Positions 22,039 through 36,700 of a stretch of 64,000 nt of DNA are shown piece by piece. The notes beneath the pieces are model-generated. The model did not search any database, had not been told where the DNA came from, and saw only the letters and a list, made by a program, of their open reading frames with translations. Made by a program: the position numbers and the translations under genes. Location of the stretch: NCBI GenBank assembly GCA_030435675.1, contig CM059621.1, forward strand, positions 4,526,001 to 4,590,000, given 5' to 3'. The DNA is from Steinernema hermaphroditum. Its lineage: Eukaryota > Nematoda > Chromadorea > Rhabditida > Steinernematidae. Position 1 is the stretch's first letter. Every line of letters starts with the position of its first letter.

Positions 22039-23985
22039 CTAAGCAGAATGCTGAGCTGTATCTTTGGTCGGCGCTGTCACATTGTCGGACAGCGTAGTGT
22101 CTGTATCCACAGTAGATCTTCCGAAAAGTCTTCCTCTGACCTCGGGATTGAAGATAACAAGTGCTAAGCTGAAAGGAGAAACAGTGTCTTTTTTCGACAG
22201 GCACTCACGGATTGGCGATGTGAAGTATAAGCAGCGAGAACATCTCCGTCAAGTTGAGGACCTTCTGTAGTTGTGAGATCTGATCTTTCGGCATGTTCTT
22301 ATAGTTTTGGTGGACGACTATGAACAGAGAACTGAGCATAATCACGTTTTGGAACGCACTCTGAAAATCAGGATGAAGTCGGAATTGGATGGGTGCAAAC
22401 CTGTTTGAAAAAGCGAACTGTTCGTTCAAATGTCAGATCGTTTTTGTGCTTCTTTTCGAACTGAAAGAATCGAGGAGCTATTGAACTTTATGAAGATTGT
22501 AACTACCACTCTGAGGTAGACGATTTTGAAGAGAGTGGTTATATCAACAAGCAGTGTGAAGGAGCATGTTGTCAGGCACAGGTAGTTCATTGTACTTCCC
22601 ACATAAGAAAAGTCTCGTTCTTGGCCCTCGTGACATTTGACAAAGATATAGGTGAGCTGCTGTGGGCTATAGCCCACCAGATTACATGGCAACACTGAAA
22701 ATGGCAAATTCGATTCCTCATATTTCCTTTTATATCGCTGGTCGTCAATATATTGTATCGACTTTTGCCCTTACCTAATAATAATGGAGACGCAACGATG
22801 GTGAAAATCCAGGTGAAAGCCACGATAGACAAACTGTTCCGTTTCGAAAAAATGCTCCCATACCGTAGTGGCACAAAGATTGCAATGTTTCGGTTAACAG
22901 CAAGGATCATATGCATCATGCAGGAACTGAGCACACCTATAAAGAATATGACATAGGGCACTATCCCCATCATTGGTGGAATGTTTGGCGGTTGCCTGAA
23001 ATCGACCATTATCCACAAATTCACGAAACAGATACTTACAGAGCAGTGACAGGGCCGTTGTAAGTTGCGTGAGTGAATTCGACGATCATCTCTCCAACGG
23101 TTCGACTTGCCCAGAACCATCCGAAGGCGTTGTGGAAGATGTTGACCGTTTTAATGTAGTACAGGTTCACGGCTCCCAAGACAACTCCTAGGACTGCGAG
23201 CTAAACGGGTGGATAAGCTGCCAAAAAATCTGTGGAAACTCACCACACACATGCTGAGGCCAATGCTCATGTTATCACTGGACACTACGCCATCACCTTG
23301 CAGTTCAGAGCCATAGACGAATATCGTCGAGTTGTTCATTGTTGCGGTCGAAACTGATGGTTGACTGATAGTTTGGACGGATTATATACAGAACACAGCC
23401 GTGGTTTAGTTGTGGATGGGCGTGGCCAAACAAGGATAGGTAGGAGGAGCAAGCGGAAGAATCCGATGCACCGAAACGATAGCTTGCGAAAGCTGACAGT
23501 AATTAGGAGGAACATGCATGGAGATTTTGAATTTTACCTCGTTGTTCGGTAGTCTAGACACGCTTGGTAGTTATAGGGAGACAGAGTTATCGTCATCAGA
23601 CTAGACTGTGTGAAATTAGCTGTTTTCAGCAACATTCAAATCTTGCGCTCTCGTTAGGCACGGCACTGTTTTTCCTCATTCTTCCTATCGTCCGCACAAT
23701 TTAGCATTGTTGAAGGCTATTTTTGTATGATTGTATGTTGATATATGTTTCTCTGACGTATTTATTTTTTTACAGACGCAGAGAACGGAAGAACAAAACA
23801 GAGAGTACAGCAGATACATGCAAAACACCTCGTTATGCACACGGAAGGCACCGTAATCGCTGTTTCTCTTCTGCTTTGACTTCGACGTTGACGGCAGCAG
23901 CAGATTTGATCATAGTTATCCGTTGGCGCGGGCATCGAAAGGCCGAAGAAATCAGAAGAAGACGGTAGAGCACAGCGAACGGATC
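21775..23985. repeat. Left arm of a 2.2 kb inverted duplication
   Basis: Near-identical in reverse complement to 26563-28765, with a spacer of about 2.6 kb. Homology runs from the 3' flank of the receptor gene (GCTCTTAAAAGCGGCA) through the whole gene and its upstream region to CAGAAGAAGACGGTAGAGCACAG. Confidence 0.85.
22039..23339 (-). CDS. srx-like serpentine (7TM) chemoreceptor, copy 1
   Basis: Seven exons mirroring the copy at 27210-28510, from ATG at 23339 to TAG at 22039-22041. The predicted protein appears identical to that copy; differences I could find are silent or in introns. Seven hydrophobic segments, FHNAFGWFWASR after TM1, a DRY-like position replaced by AVNRN, FVPLRYGxIFSKRN after TM3, and IFNPEVRGRLF at the end of TM7 are features of nematode Srx-type receptors. 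Such receptors act in the membrane of chemosensory neurons. Shown inverted relative to copy 2 with its own 1 kb promoter region duplicated. Confidence 0.75.
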
Positions 23986-24979
23986 AAACCTCTTGATAAA
24001 TGTCGGCCACAAATGTCACAACGTTATTTATTGTAAAAAAAAGGTGAAAAGTATCAGCACTATGACGAGGTCCATATGCTAGTGCACTCACATGGTTCCA
24101 GCTGTTTTTACCCAGGACATTGCATGGACGGACTATGTGAGAAAAAAAGATCCTCTGACATGACTGCGAGCAACGTTTTTAATTCATCATGGTGAATTAA
24201 TGTGCCGATATCTTAGACTAAGATCCCGCTCCGTCCGCTGTACCCAACCGACGCTCTTCGACAGGATTGAACCTCTTCACCACCTCAAGGCCCGCGCACA
24301 CTGATGGGATAGCTGATCGCTCTTCTCTGATATTGTCTCCAGCGGAAGCCAGAAGAAGATCAACGTCAACGGTGTGATTTGTGTCTTTCCTGTGCATATA
24401 TAAGACGTCTCGCAAGGCACAAGCCTTTGAAAAAAAACTAAATGAAAATTTTTCCCCTTATTTTTCGTGAGTGCTGACGTCAGGTGGGTCTTATCTATAT
24501 GATACGTAGTAGTACTTGAGCCTATCAGGAAGAGAAGCCGAAGATTGAGTTGTGGTTAGAACCAGGTTGAAAAAGTTACACTGCACAGTCTTATACGAGA
24601 TATTACACAAGCACGTGGATGAAATGTGTTCCTAGGATAGAGCAACATCTCAGCTATAGTTTGCGCCTCGCATCTAGAAAAATCTCTTTTCCTTATTCAA
24701 AACAAGACAGGAACTAGGAACCGGTTTCGGGGTTTCATCAGGTCCAAGCGGTTTGCTACTTTATTGCCTTCAAAACATAAATTGTAACATAAAGAAATCA
24801 ATGTAGCTTACTGGGGTCTCCTCCAAATATGCTATCGTTATGCGCAAAATGAAGGAGATTCTGATGTAGCCACGACGCATGCCTAAACATACATTCGAAT
24901 CGAACCCTAGACCGCCGCGGATCTGGATTCTGTTTTCTGTCTCCATGTGACCTGTAGAGCTGCCCAATCGAATTCAGTA

Positions 24980-26092
24980 TATCGCATGGCAAAGAACTTA
25001 CACCCATCCACAAAAAATCCCTACTCACGAAGTCGACAGGATTCAGATCCGTTAAAAATGGTGACCAAAAAGTGTTACCCCCCACCTTCCTCAGAAAACA
25101 CCAGTTTTGGACTACCCAGGACATAAATTCCAGCCCAGACCATCAAACTTGTCGTGGGCTGGCTCTTTCATTGGGTTGGTGCATGGAAAATGGCCGATCA
25201 TTTTTACGATTATTTACTGAAACAAAACAAGAAGATTTCAGACAAAGTATTCATCATTCTTATGTACAACTTCAGTCCACTTTATGGTCAGCATCCGGAT
25301 TTCTCCTTTGTATAATACCCGAGGTTTAAAATCGAAAAATGTTTGTGGTCCGATTTTCGACCGGTTTACCTTTCTCTGAGTGATTTCCTCTGATTTCAAC
25401 ATTTGGGAATGAGTACTTGTGAGGAAAACATAGGCCGAAGAGAGTGCTATATAAACAGCAAAAAAAGAAATCTTTCAACTCAAAGTAGAGAGGTCGAACT
25501 TTTGTGGAGGTCGAACTGGAAATACACGACCGGGCAGTCGGACTTTCTGGGAATCCATAGGTCATTTTTTCAGCTTTGGCCTTTATTTCCGTAAAGTAGA
25601 AATGAGCTCGTGGAGTCGCTATATGGATATGGTTGCTGTGAACGGTAGCTATCTGCTGTATGTCCCCGTTCCCTGTTATAGCACATTAACCAATTGGAAA
25701 CATTGGAGTTATGTGAACATGGTGATCCGACAAGGTCATCTTTTTGCCATTTGCTCATGTTATGATTGATGACGAGCACAACGATGGGTGCGTTCGGTAG
25801 GTAGGACCAAAGGATGTCCGTGGTTTAAGGCATCCATCGCCCAACACACAATTAATACCATAGAAATCCCATATATTACTTCGCATTTCACAGTCTCGAG
25901 GTGCCAAAAAAACGGCCAGCAAGATAGAATAGTTCCTTAACCTCAAGAGGAATGCAACGGACAAGCCGCCAATCATGGTGTAAGGCGCGAGTTCACTGCA
26001 GTCAGCAGCGCGCTTGTCGGTTATGCCCTGGGAGTAAACGTTGCGAAATTATGGGATGTTTGTGTCATCAGCCATTTCCCATGCACCAACCC
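24980..26092 (-). mobile_element. Decayed mariner-like transposon remnants
   Basis: Minus-strand frames between 24980 and 25160 give MVWAGIYVLGSPKLVF and, in another frame, FWSPFLTDLNPVDF then LWMGV, matching the D,D catalytic blocks of mariner-type transposases (VWxG, SPDLNPxDxxLW). A large deletion joins the two. From 25169 to 26092 a second segment has inverted ends, GGGTTGGTGCATGGAAAATGGC on the left and GCCATTTCCCATGCACCAACCC on the right. Its interior aligns with 2455-3235. Confidence 0.5.
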
Positions 26093-26454
26093 AAAAGATG
26101 TTAACGGTACGCAGACATCCTTTTGGAAGCCATTGCCGATGATTCTGGTGACTGTGCATCGGTTCGACCGTGAATCACTTCTCATTCGTGAACAGGATCA
26201 CGATTTTCAAAAAGAACAGGATCAATGAATCAAAAATGTTGCAGTTTATATGAAACATCTTGTAGGCCTACTCAAGCTCTCTCTGACAGATACTTGTAGG
26301 AGACTGTCGGAAACACCAGGTAATAAATTGAGCCAAAGGTTGCAGCGAGGTCAAAAGCGGGCGAAATGGAATTTATCGACTCGGAACCTCACTTGTTCTA
26401 CGGTGGAGTGAATTCTTACCACGAAACGAGACAGAGTAATTAAATGGTACACAC

Positions 26455-26501
26455 TAGAGATGCACCCGAACGCAAAAAAAACGGAACCGGGTGCATCCCT
26501 A
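26455..26501. mobile_element. 47-bp hAT-like miniature inverted-repeat element
   Basis: TAGAGATGCACCCG at the left and its complement CGGGTGCATCCCTA at the right form terminal inverted repeats with one mismatch. The flanks GTACACAC (26447-26454) and GTGCACAC (26502-26509) form an 8-bp duplication with one mismatch. TIRs of the TAGxGATGCACC type and 8-bp duplications are typical of hAT elements. Confidence 0.55.
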
Positions 26502-26562
26502 GTGCACACTCATCCACAATTCTATAAAAAAAACATAAAAAACGCTGCGAAATGTTTGAGTT

Positions 26563-28765
26563 GCCTTCGTTCACTGTGCTCTACCGTCTTCTTCTGATTT
26601 CTTCGGCTTTCGATGCCCGCGCCAACGGATAACTATGCTCAAATCTGCTGCTGCCGTCAACGTCGAAGTCAAAGCAGAAGAGAAACAGCGATTACGGTGT
26701 CTTCCGTGTGAATAACGAGGTGTTTTGCATGTATCTGCTGTACTCTCTGTTTTGTTCTTCCGTTCTCTGCGTCTGTAAAAAAAAGAAATACGTCAGAGAA
26801 ACATACATCAACATACAATCATACAAAAATAGCCTTAAACAATGCAAAATTGTGCTGACGACAGGAAGAATGAGGAAAAACAGTGCCGTGCCTAACGAGA
26901 GCGCAAGATTTGAATGTTGCTGAAAACAGCTAATTTCACACAGTCTAGTCTGATGACGATAACTCTATCTCCCTATAACTACCAAGCGTGTCTAGACTAC
27001 CGAACAACGAGGTAAAATTCAAAATCTCCATGCATGTTCCTCCTAATTACTGTCAGCTTTCGCAAGCTATCGTTTCGGTGCATCGGATTCTTCCGCTTGC
27101 TCCTCCTACCTATCCTTGTTTGGCCACGCCCATCCACAACTAAACCACGGCTGTGTTCTGTATATAATCCGTCCAAACTATCAGTCAACCATCAGTTTCG
27201 ACCGCAACAATGAACAACTCGACGATATTCGTCTATGGCTCTGAACTGCAAGGTGATGGCGTAGTGTCCAGTGATAACATGAGCATTGGCCTCAGCATGT
27301 GTGTGGTGAGTTTCCACAGATTTTCTGGCAGCTTAACCACCCGTTTAGCTCGCAGTCCTAGGAGTTGTCTTGGGAGCCGTGAACCTGTACTACATTAAAA
27401 CGGTCAACATCTTCCACAACGCCTTCGGATGGTTCTGGGCAAGTCGAACCGTTGGAGAGATGATCGTCGAATTCACTCACGCAACTTACAACGGTCCTGT
27501 CACTGCTCTGTAAGTATCTGTTTCGTGAATTTGTGGATTATGGTCGATTTCAGGCAACCGCCAAACATTCCACCAATGATGGGAATAGTGCCCTATGTCA
27601 TATTCTTTATAGGTGTGCTCAGTTCCTGCATGATGCATATGATCCTTGCTGTTAACCGAAACATTGCAATCTTTGTGCCACTACGGTATGGGAGCATTTT
27701 TTCGAAACGGAACAGTTTGTCTATCGTGGCTTTCACCTGGATTTTCACCATCGTTGCGTCTCCATTATTATTAGGTAAGGGCAAAAGTCGATACAATATA
27801 TTGACCATCAGTGATATAAAAGGAAATGTGAGGAATCGAGTTTGCCATTTTCAGTGTTGCCATGTAATCTGGTGGGCTATAGCCCACAGCAGCTCACCTA
27901 CATCTTTGTCAAATGTCACGAGGGCCAAGAACGAGACTTTTCTTATGTGGGAAGTACAATGAACTACCTGTGCCTGACCACATGCTCCTTCACATTGCTT
28001 GTTGATATAACTACTCTCTTCAAAATCGTCTACCTCAGAGTGGTAGTTACAATCTTCATAAAGTTCAATAGCTCCTCGATTCTTTCAGTTCGAAAAGAAG
28101 CACAAAAACGATCTGACATTTGAACGAACAGTTCGCTTTTTCAAACAGGTTTGCACCCATCCAATTCCGACTTCATCCTGATTTTCAGAGTGCGTTCCAA
28201 AACGTGATTATGCTCAGTTCTCTGTTCATAGTCGTCCACCAAAACTATAAGAACATGCCGAAAGATCAGATCTCACAACTACAGAAGGTCCTCAACTTGA
28301 CGGAGATGTTCTCGCTGCTTATACTTCACATCGCCAATCCGTGAGTGCATGTCGAAAAAAGACACTGTTTCTCCTTTCAGCTTAGCACTTGTTATCTTCA
28401 ATCCCGAGGTCAGAGGAAGACTTTTCGGAAGATCTACTGTGGATACAGACACTACGCTGTCCGACAATGTGACAGCGCCGACCAAAGATACAGCTCAGCA
28501 TTCTGCTTAGAAGCACTAGCACTTAAGTGATATCGAGACGTGACCGAAGAGCATATAATATCGAATACTCCAAAATTGAATGATGAAAATTGTGTGATAA
28601 GTGATTCTGTGTAATTTCCGATTTGGTTACCTGACAGAAATTCCCCTTAAGAATTTCCGTCCTCTCTTCTTTTCTTTGTTTCTTCTCCAATCCTTTGGAG
28701 AGCGATGCGTTTTCCTCCTCCTTCTTGTCGTTCTCCTTCGCCGCGCTCTTAAAAGCGGCAGATTG
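26563..28765. repeat. Right arm of a 2.2 kb inverted duplication
   Basis: Reverse-complement partner of 21775-23985. Even a 63-codon open frame of doubtful coding value upstream of the receptor (26997-27188, minus) is identical in both arms, which shows how recent the event is. Confidence 0.85.
27210..28510 (+). CDS. srx-like serpentine (7TM) chemoreceptor, copy 2
   Basis: Exons: 27210-27305, 27349-27509, 27554-27774, 27855-28039 (or 3 nt longer), 28089-28148, 28189-28340, 28381-28510; 334 residues. All phases join. TM segments are visible around LAVLGVVLGAVNLYYI, VIFFIGVLSSCMMHMIL, FTWIFTIVASPLLL and LLILHIANPLALVIF. Srx-type landmarks are FHNAFGWFWASR, AVNRNIAIF and FNPEVRG. An extracellular start has MNNSTIF, with an N-glycosylation sequon. 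A 20-residue exon (FEKKHKND...) corresponds to the basic loop before TM6. Family assignment is to nematode class X serpentine receptors; srt is the alternative. Confidence 0.75.
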
Positions 28766-28909
28766 TATCAGTTTTATGTGAGATAAAGGTTTGCAAGAAA
28801 CTTGGGAGTCTCGTTTGTGCGGTGTGGAGAACGGGCGGTTATCCCCTCATTCAAACAGTGCCAGAGGGCCCCGTTACCCAGAAGCCTTGGAACAGCAGGG
28901 TCACGTATG

Positions 28910-29095
28910 TTCCAACTCTCCAACGTTGGCCGTCTCTCAATTGGAACACGCAACGTGCGCCGAATAGCGTCAAGTGAAGATCTACTTGAGCTGCAAGGAG
29001 AACAACATCGAAGTCATCGCACTGACCGAATTACGATGGAAAGTAGTAGGATCACTAGATCTGAGTGATTGTGGCTTCCGTTTTTACCATCATAT
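28910..29095 (+). pseudogene. RTE-type retrotransposon endonuclease fragment
   Basis: Plus-strand frames read LSIGTRNVRRIASSEDLLEL and, after a shift, KENNIEVIALTELRWK then GSLDLSDCGFRFYHH, matching the beginning of RTE endonuclease domains (LRxGTLNxRxL, ...DIIGLSExRxK). It is frameshifted and truncated. Confidence 0.55.
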
Positions 29096-29334
29096 CATTT
29101 TTATCACCATTTTATCATCATATTTCTCATCGGCAGCCGAGTGAAACCCTTCATTGAAACCGCCCAGTAACGTCACGAATTTCCGCGTTGGGCCTTAAGT
29201 TCGGCCGTAAATTCGAAAGTCTTGGAGACTCTCCGTTCAGAGCTGCTAGTATGTCTGGACAAAGAGGTGCTAGCAGTATTTTATGGGATGCAATCGTGAA
29301 TGCAGTTCTCCTATGCTTTGGAATTGATGTGCAT

Positions 29335-29560
29335 TAGTAGATACCTTGCGCACCAGCAGGCTCCGCAACTTCTCTATCGGATTCAGATCGAGAGAACACG
29401 TCGGCCATTCCAGGATTCTTACCATATATGTCTGAGACCTTCGTCGAGTTGACTTCCATTACGGTCGAAACAAAAGCGATTCCAAGCTGTCCGAACAATG
29501 TGAAGGCTCTCCAGACCATAACGCTTCCACCGCCAAGATTTTTTTTTCAAGGAAACCCAC
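29335..29560 (-). pseudogene. Tc1-like transposase fragment
   Basis: Minus-strand translation has GGGSVMVWRAFTLFGQLGI followed, in another frame, by CSLDLNPIEKLRSLLVRKV. These are the second and third catalytic blocks of Tc1-type transposases, joined by a deletion. The element continues as decayed sequence to about 29875, with an end related to those at 3235 and 26092. Confidence 0.6.
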
Positions 29561-30062
29561 TCTCCTTATTCAAGATTCCGCCAGTAGTGTCTGTGTCCGT
29601 CCGGGCCGTCCATTTCAGTGGACGGTCTACCACGTGCGCATGCTGATTTCCCTTGACAGCTGCGGAAAATGGCACATCCGGAAACACATCAGAGTGAGCC
29701 TATAATTTAGCATTGCAGTATATGACCGACACAGCGATAGGTCCACTCGGTATACTCATAGTGTAGGGTGAGAACTCACTGTACTCCGCAACGCGCCCAT
29801 CGATTACGCAGTGTTAGTATGTGAAAATAGACAATGTTTATCATTTGTAACAATGTCAATGCAGCAACCCAACAATTTTTACACGATTACATATATTTTT
29901 AGTATTATGTTTTTTTACCAAACATTTTTCATTTTTTCATGTACATCACTAAATACTAGAAAAGACTAAACTGGAATTACATCGGATTTGAGAAAATCGT
30001 CCATCAGCCAATTTTCAACGTTTAATTTTTTAACTTAACTTCTAAATATCCCTTGTGCGTTT

Positions 30063-31385
30063 CTACTTCTGTGTGGGATTCTGTGCTGCATCTTTAGTGC
30101 CCCCTGTCACATTAGCCGACTGCAGGGCGACTGTATCCACAGTAGATCTTCCGAAAAGTCTTCCTCTGACCTCGGGATTGAAGATAACAAGTGCTAAGCT
30201 GAAAGGAGAAACAGTGTCTTTTTTCGACATTCACTCACGGATTGGCGATGTGAAGTATAAGCAGCGAGAACATCTCCGTCAAGTTGAGGACCTTCTGTAG
30301 TTGTGAGATCTGATCTTTCGGCATATTCTTATAGTTCTGGTGGACGAACATGGCCAGGCAAATGAGCATTATCACGTTTTGGAACGCACTCTGGAAAGCA
30401 CGATGAAGACGGAATTGTATGGGTACAAACCTGTTTGAAAAAGCGAACTGTTCGTTCAAATGTCAGATCGTTCTTAAGATTCTTATCGAACTGAAAGAAT
30501 CGAGGAACTATTAAGGTTTAAGAAGACTGTAACTACCACTCTGAGGTAGAGGATTTTGATGAGAGTCGTTATATCAACAAGCGTTGTAAAGGAGCACGTG
30601 GTCAGGCACGTGTAGTTTATTATACTTCCCATATAAGAAAAGTCTCGTTCTTGGCCCTCGTGACATTTGACAAAGATGTAGGTGAGCTGCTGTGGGCTGT
30701 AGCCAACCAGATTACATGGCAACACTGAAAATGGCATATGGTATTTTTCCAATTTGAACATAACAATTCGTGTTTGCATCAATCCATGGTCGATAATATA
30801 CTATATCAACCAATGGCCTTACCTAATAGTAACGGAGACGTAACTATGGGGACAATGCAGCTGAAAACCACAATAAACAAACTATTCCGCTTCGAAAAAA
30901 TGTTCCCATAGTGAAAGGGCGCAAACACGGAAATGTTTCGATTAACAGCAATGACCATATGCATCATACAGGAAGTCAAAGTACCTATATAGAATATGAC
31001 AAAGGGTACCATCCCCATCATTGGTGGAATGTTTGGCGGTTGCCTGAAATGGACCATTATCCACAAATTCACGAAACGACGAACTACAGAGCAGTGACAG
31101 GACCGTTGTAAGTTGCGTGAGTGAATTCGACGATCATCTCTCCCACGGTTCGACTTGCCCAGAACCACCCGAAGGCGTTGTGGAAGATGTTGACCGTTTT
31201 AATGTAGTACAGGTTAACGGCTCCCAAGAGAACGCCTAGGGTCGCGAACTAAACGGGTTGTTAAGCTACCACAGTCTGCAGAAACTTACCGAACACATCA
31301 TGAGGCCTAGGGTCATATTATCACTGGACACTACGCCATCACCTTGCAGTTCAGAGCCATAGACGAATATCGTCGAGTTGTTCAT
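30063..31385 (-). CDS. srx-like serpentine (7TM) chemoreceptor, diverged copy 3
   Basis: Same seven-exon layout as copies 1 and 2, from ATG at 31383-31385 to TAG at 30063-30065. N-terminus (MNNSTIFVYG...), TM2 region and the end of TM7 are near-identical to the others, while TM3 to TM6 have many replacements: VIFYIGTLTSCMMHMVIAVN, FVVFSCIVPIVTSPLLL, IIMLICLAMF-like changes, and a different tail ending NPTQK. No stops or broken splice sites were found, so it looks functional. It lies in the same orientation as copy 1. Confidence 0.7.
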
Positions 31386-33467
<2,082 letters not shown>

Positions 33468-33725
33468 GGAACGAAGCCGCCGTTTTGCAGATTGTTACTT
33501 GTTGTTATCGATATTGTTTGTACAGTCCATTAAACGTTGTTTTCGGCCATTTCCTGTCTCGTGGATATGTCGGGTGGGCTTTTAGGACAACGTGCCGCAG
33601 CTACGGTCAGGAAAGTCAATATCACTTCACTATCTTATGGTCTTCCGACCGACTCTAAATATATTTATCGGATCAAAATAAATACAATGGATTCTATCTG
33701 TGGATTCTACGAATCTATACTGCAT

Positions 33726-36700
33726 TTAGTAGTGAGAGGACGATGCCTCCGTTTCGGAAGTGCTCTGAGGAGCCAGTGCGACCATTTCGACAAGTTTGTT
33801 CCAGGCGGCTTCGAGGATCAAAGAGTCGTTGTAGAGCTCCGATCCATCGGCGTTATATTTCTGAAGGATTACGGGATAGAAAGACCGTTTTTGTTAGTAG
33901 TGACGTACTCTGGCGTTCGCAGCAAGAAGTCGAATATCGGAAGTGATTCCGGTGATGTTCTGGTACTTTCCCTCTCTGATCTTTCGTGTAATTCTGTTCA
34001 GGTCCATCGGCTTCTCGATGACGTCGTAGTAGTTGGGCAGCTCCTTCCTGGAAGGTAGCTGCACAAAGGGAAGCGCCAACTCTCGACCAGAGCTCGTTTT
34101 GTAGCTGATAAGAGTGTCGATCAACGAGGTGAAGCGTTCGGAGAGCTCCGGATCGACATTGCTCGCCTTCTTGCGCTTTTTGGGCGGCGGCGTTGATTCC
34201 TCGTCGTTTCCATCGTCGATACTCTTGAGCCATTCGCGGTCGCTCAGCAGATCCTGCGAATAGTCGACCTCCTTACGTTTTCGGCGCTGAGGGGCTTCCT
34301 CTGCGGATTGCTGGGCAGAGGCCGCCTTTTCACTGATGATCTGGTCGAACTGCTCGCTGGCGCGGATGATATTGGGCGGAATCTCATCGTCTTCGATGAG
34401 GCGAGGCTTGCGCCGAAGTTCGCTTGCCTAAATAAGTGTATAATTTCAGATTCACGATCGCCTACCTCCTGCCGACGACGATCGATGTCGAAGCGTTGAA
34501 AGAGCTCAAATTCGTCCTCACTGCGTGCGACCATCTGATTGATCGTCTCATCGTCGGGAACCTCGTCTTCGTCGTCCTCCTCCAGCTCTTCTCGAAGGAT
34601 CTGCTCCAGCATGAGCTTTCGCTCGGCGCCCGTCGAGCGCTGATCGAATTTTCCCGCCTGAATCACCTTCTCGTCCATTTTCAGCTTATGCGACGCGGCA
34701 GCGTAGATCTTCTCCTCCACGCTGCTGACCGTAATCATGCGGAGGACGCGGACTTCACGCTTCTGGCCGATTCGATGCGCACGGTCTTGAGCCTGCATGT
34801 CCTGATGCGGGTTCCAGTCGGAGTCGAAGATGATTACGGTATCTGCCGTCTGCAGATTGAGGCCCAGGCCACCGGCTCTAGTGGAAAGCATGAAGATGAA
34901 GAACTCGCTGTTCTCGGCGTTGAAAAGACTAAGAAGGAGCCCCCGGTCGTCGGGCTTCGTGGAACCGTCGAGGCGGAGATATCTCCAGCCCTTGAAGGTG
35001 AAGTAGTCTTCCATGATGGTCATGCAAGAGGTCATCTGACAGAAGATCAGCACCCTGTGGCCGGTGGCCTTCAGTTTTGGAAGGATTCGGTCGAGAAGTT
35101 CGAATTTGCCAGAAACGCGATAGAGTTCGCGTCCAGTGATATCAGTCTTCCAGAATTCGCGGCACTCTTCTTCTACGTTCGGGAAGAGGAAGGGGTGATT
35201 GCACAGTTTGCGGAGATGGATTACGGTGTTCATCAAGGCCCGACCGCCAGTCTGAAACAGGAGCGCATGCTAAGGGTGGCCAATTTGGTCAAATCACGAA
35301 ATGATTTAATGATCGACTTACATGTTTGTTATCAATCAGGTAACCATTCTTCATATGCCGATATAGAATTCTTTGCAACGAGCTCATATCGCACTTGAGC
35401 ACCTTCTCCGTCTTCTCCGGAAGCTGTGCCTCCACTTCCTTCTTTAGACGACGCAGAAGGAAGGGTCGGAGAACCTTGTGAAGACGACGGATGATCAACA
35501 TTGTCTCCTCCTGGTTAAGTTCGACCTTCTCGCCGGTTGTAGAGAATGGTGCATTGAACCTGTATGAGGGCTATAGAATCGAAGCGAACAAAGGTCGCAC
35601 CATTGCTCAAAAGTTCCACAAGAACTGAAAATTGAGGGAAGAAGGAAGTTAAGTAGTGCCCACAGCTCGGGAAGCTTGTTTTGTAGTGGAGTTCCTGTCA
35701 GAAGGAGACGGTGTTGGGCGCTGAAGAATCCATTTAGGGTTAAGGTGAGTTTACAGTTGTGGTTCTTCATGCGGTGGCCTTCGTCGATGATCATGTACTT
35801 CCAGCGTTTCTAAATCAGGCATTATGCCTAGTTAGAGAACGTATAGTCCATTTCCTCACCTTTCCCAAAACAGCCTTCTCCTTTAGTACATAATCATACG
35901 TAGTCAAAAGCACATTAAACTGGTCTTTCTTAATGGCTGTTTCCATCCGTTTTCTGGCCTCCTTGTCGCCTTTGTAGATGATGGCCACCACGTGAGGAGC
36001 CCACTTCTCCAGCTCCATGTGCCAGTTCGAAATCGTCCTAGATCACAGACCTGGTGGGACGCGTAAACGCCAAGCAGCTTACGAAAGTGGAACGATGATT
36101 AAGTACGGTCCATTGACCTTCTTCACCTCCATTAGATAAGTGATCAAGGCGACCGTTTGAATCGTCTTTCCAAGACCCATCTCGTCAGCAAGAATACCGT
36201 TAAGATTGTTGTTGTACAAAGAAACCATCCACTCCAAGCCTTCTAGCTGATAGGGCTTAAGCTGAAGGTTTGGATCGCCACCGCCAAGGCTGGAGTGCTG
36301 TTTAACGATCTTCTCAACGATTCGATGCGCGGTAGCATAGTAGGATTCCATCTGGGAACGGCTCTTCGCGGCATATTCGTCTTCCTCGTTCCTGGCTCGC
36401 TCGAGGATCTTTTTGTTGCGCTGTTCCTCGTCTAGGCCTGAAGATTTTGTTGTTACTCAAGCGACAAAGCTCGCTTTTACCCTCATATTCGTCCTTGTCG
36501 TCGCTGTCCTGAACGTTAGGCATGCCCTCGATGGGTTCGTCGTCCTCTTCTTCCCCAGAATCCGAAGCCGATGACGCTTCATCCCTAGAGACGACCTCAT
36601 ATCCAGGATGGGTCTCCATCCAAGCGTCGATTTCGTCGGCTTTAGGGGCTTCCATTCCGTGAAGGATCTCACCAGTTTCACAGTCACGTACGTGCACTCG

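Larger units (their letters stand above)
23986..26562. other. Spacer of the inverted duplication, transposon debris
   Basis: Contains an inverted SINE-like fragment (24205-24440: CACACCGTTGACGTTGATC and AAGACGTCTCGCAAGGC in reverse orientation), a mariner remnant and a tiny hAT-like element. No host gene is supported. Confidence 0.5.

Noticed and set aside
23361..23552. 63-codon frame identical to 26997-27188
   Set aside because: Identity is explained by the recent inverted duplication; no signal, domain or independent conservation.
34436..35398. 320-codon open frame on the plus strand
   Set aside because: It lies antisense to the helicase exons of swsn-4; codon bias of the real gene leaves the opposite strand open. 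No start context, domain or splice structure supports it.
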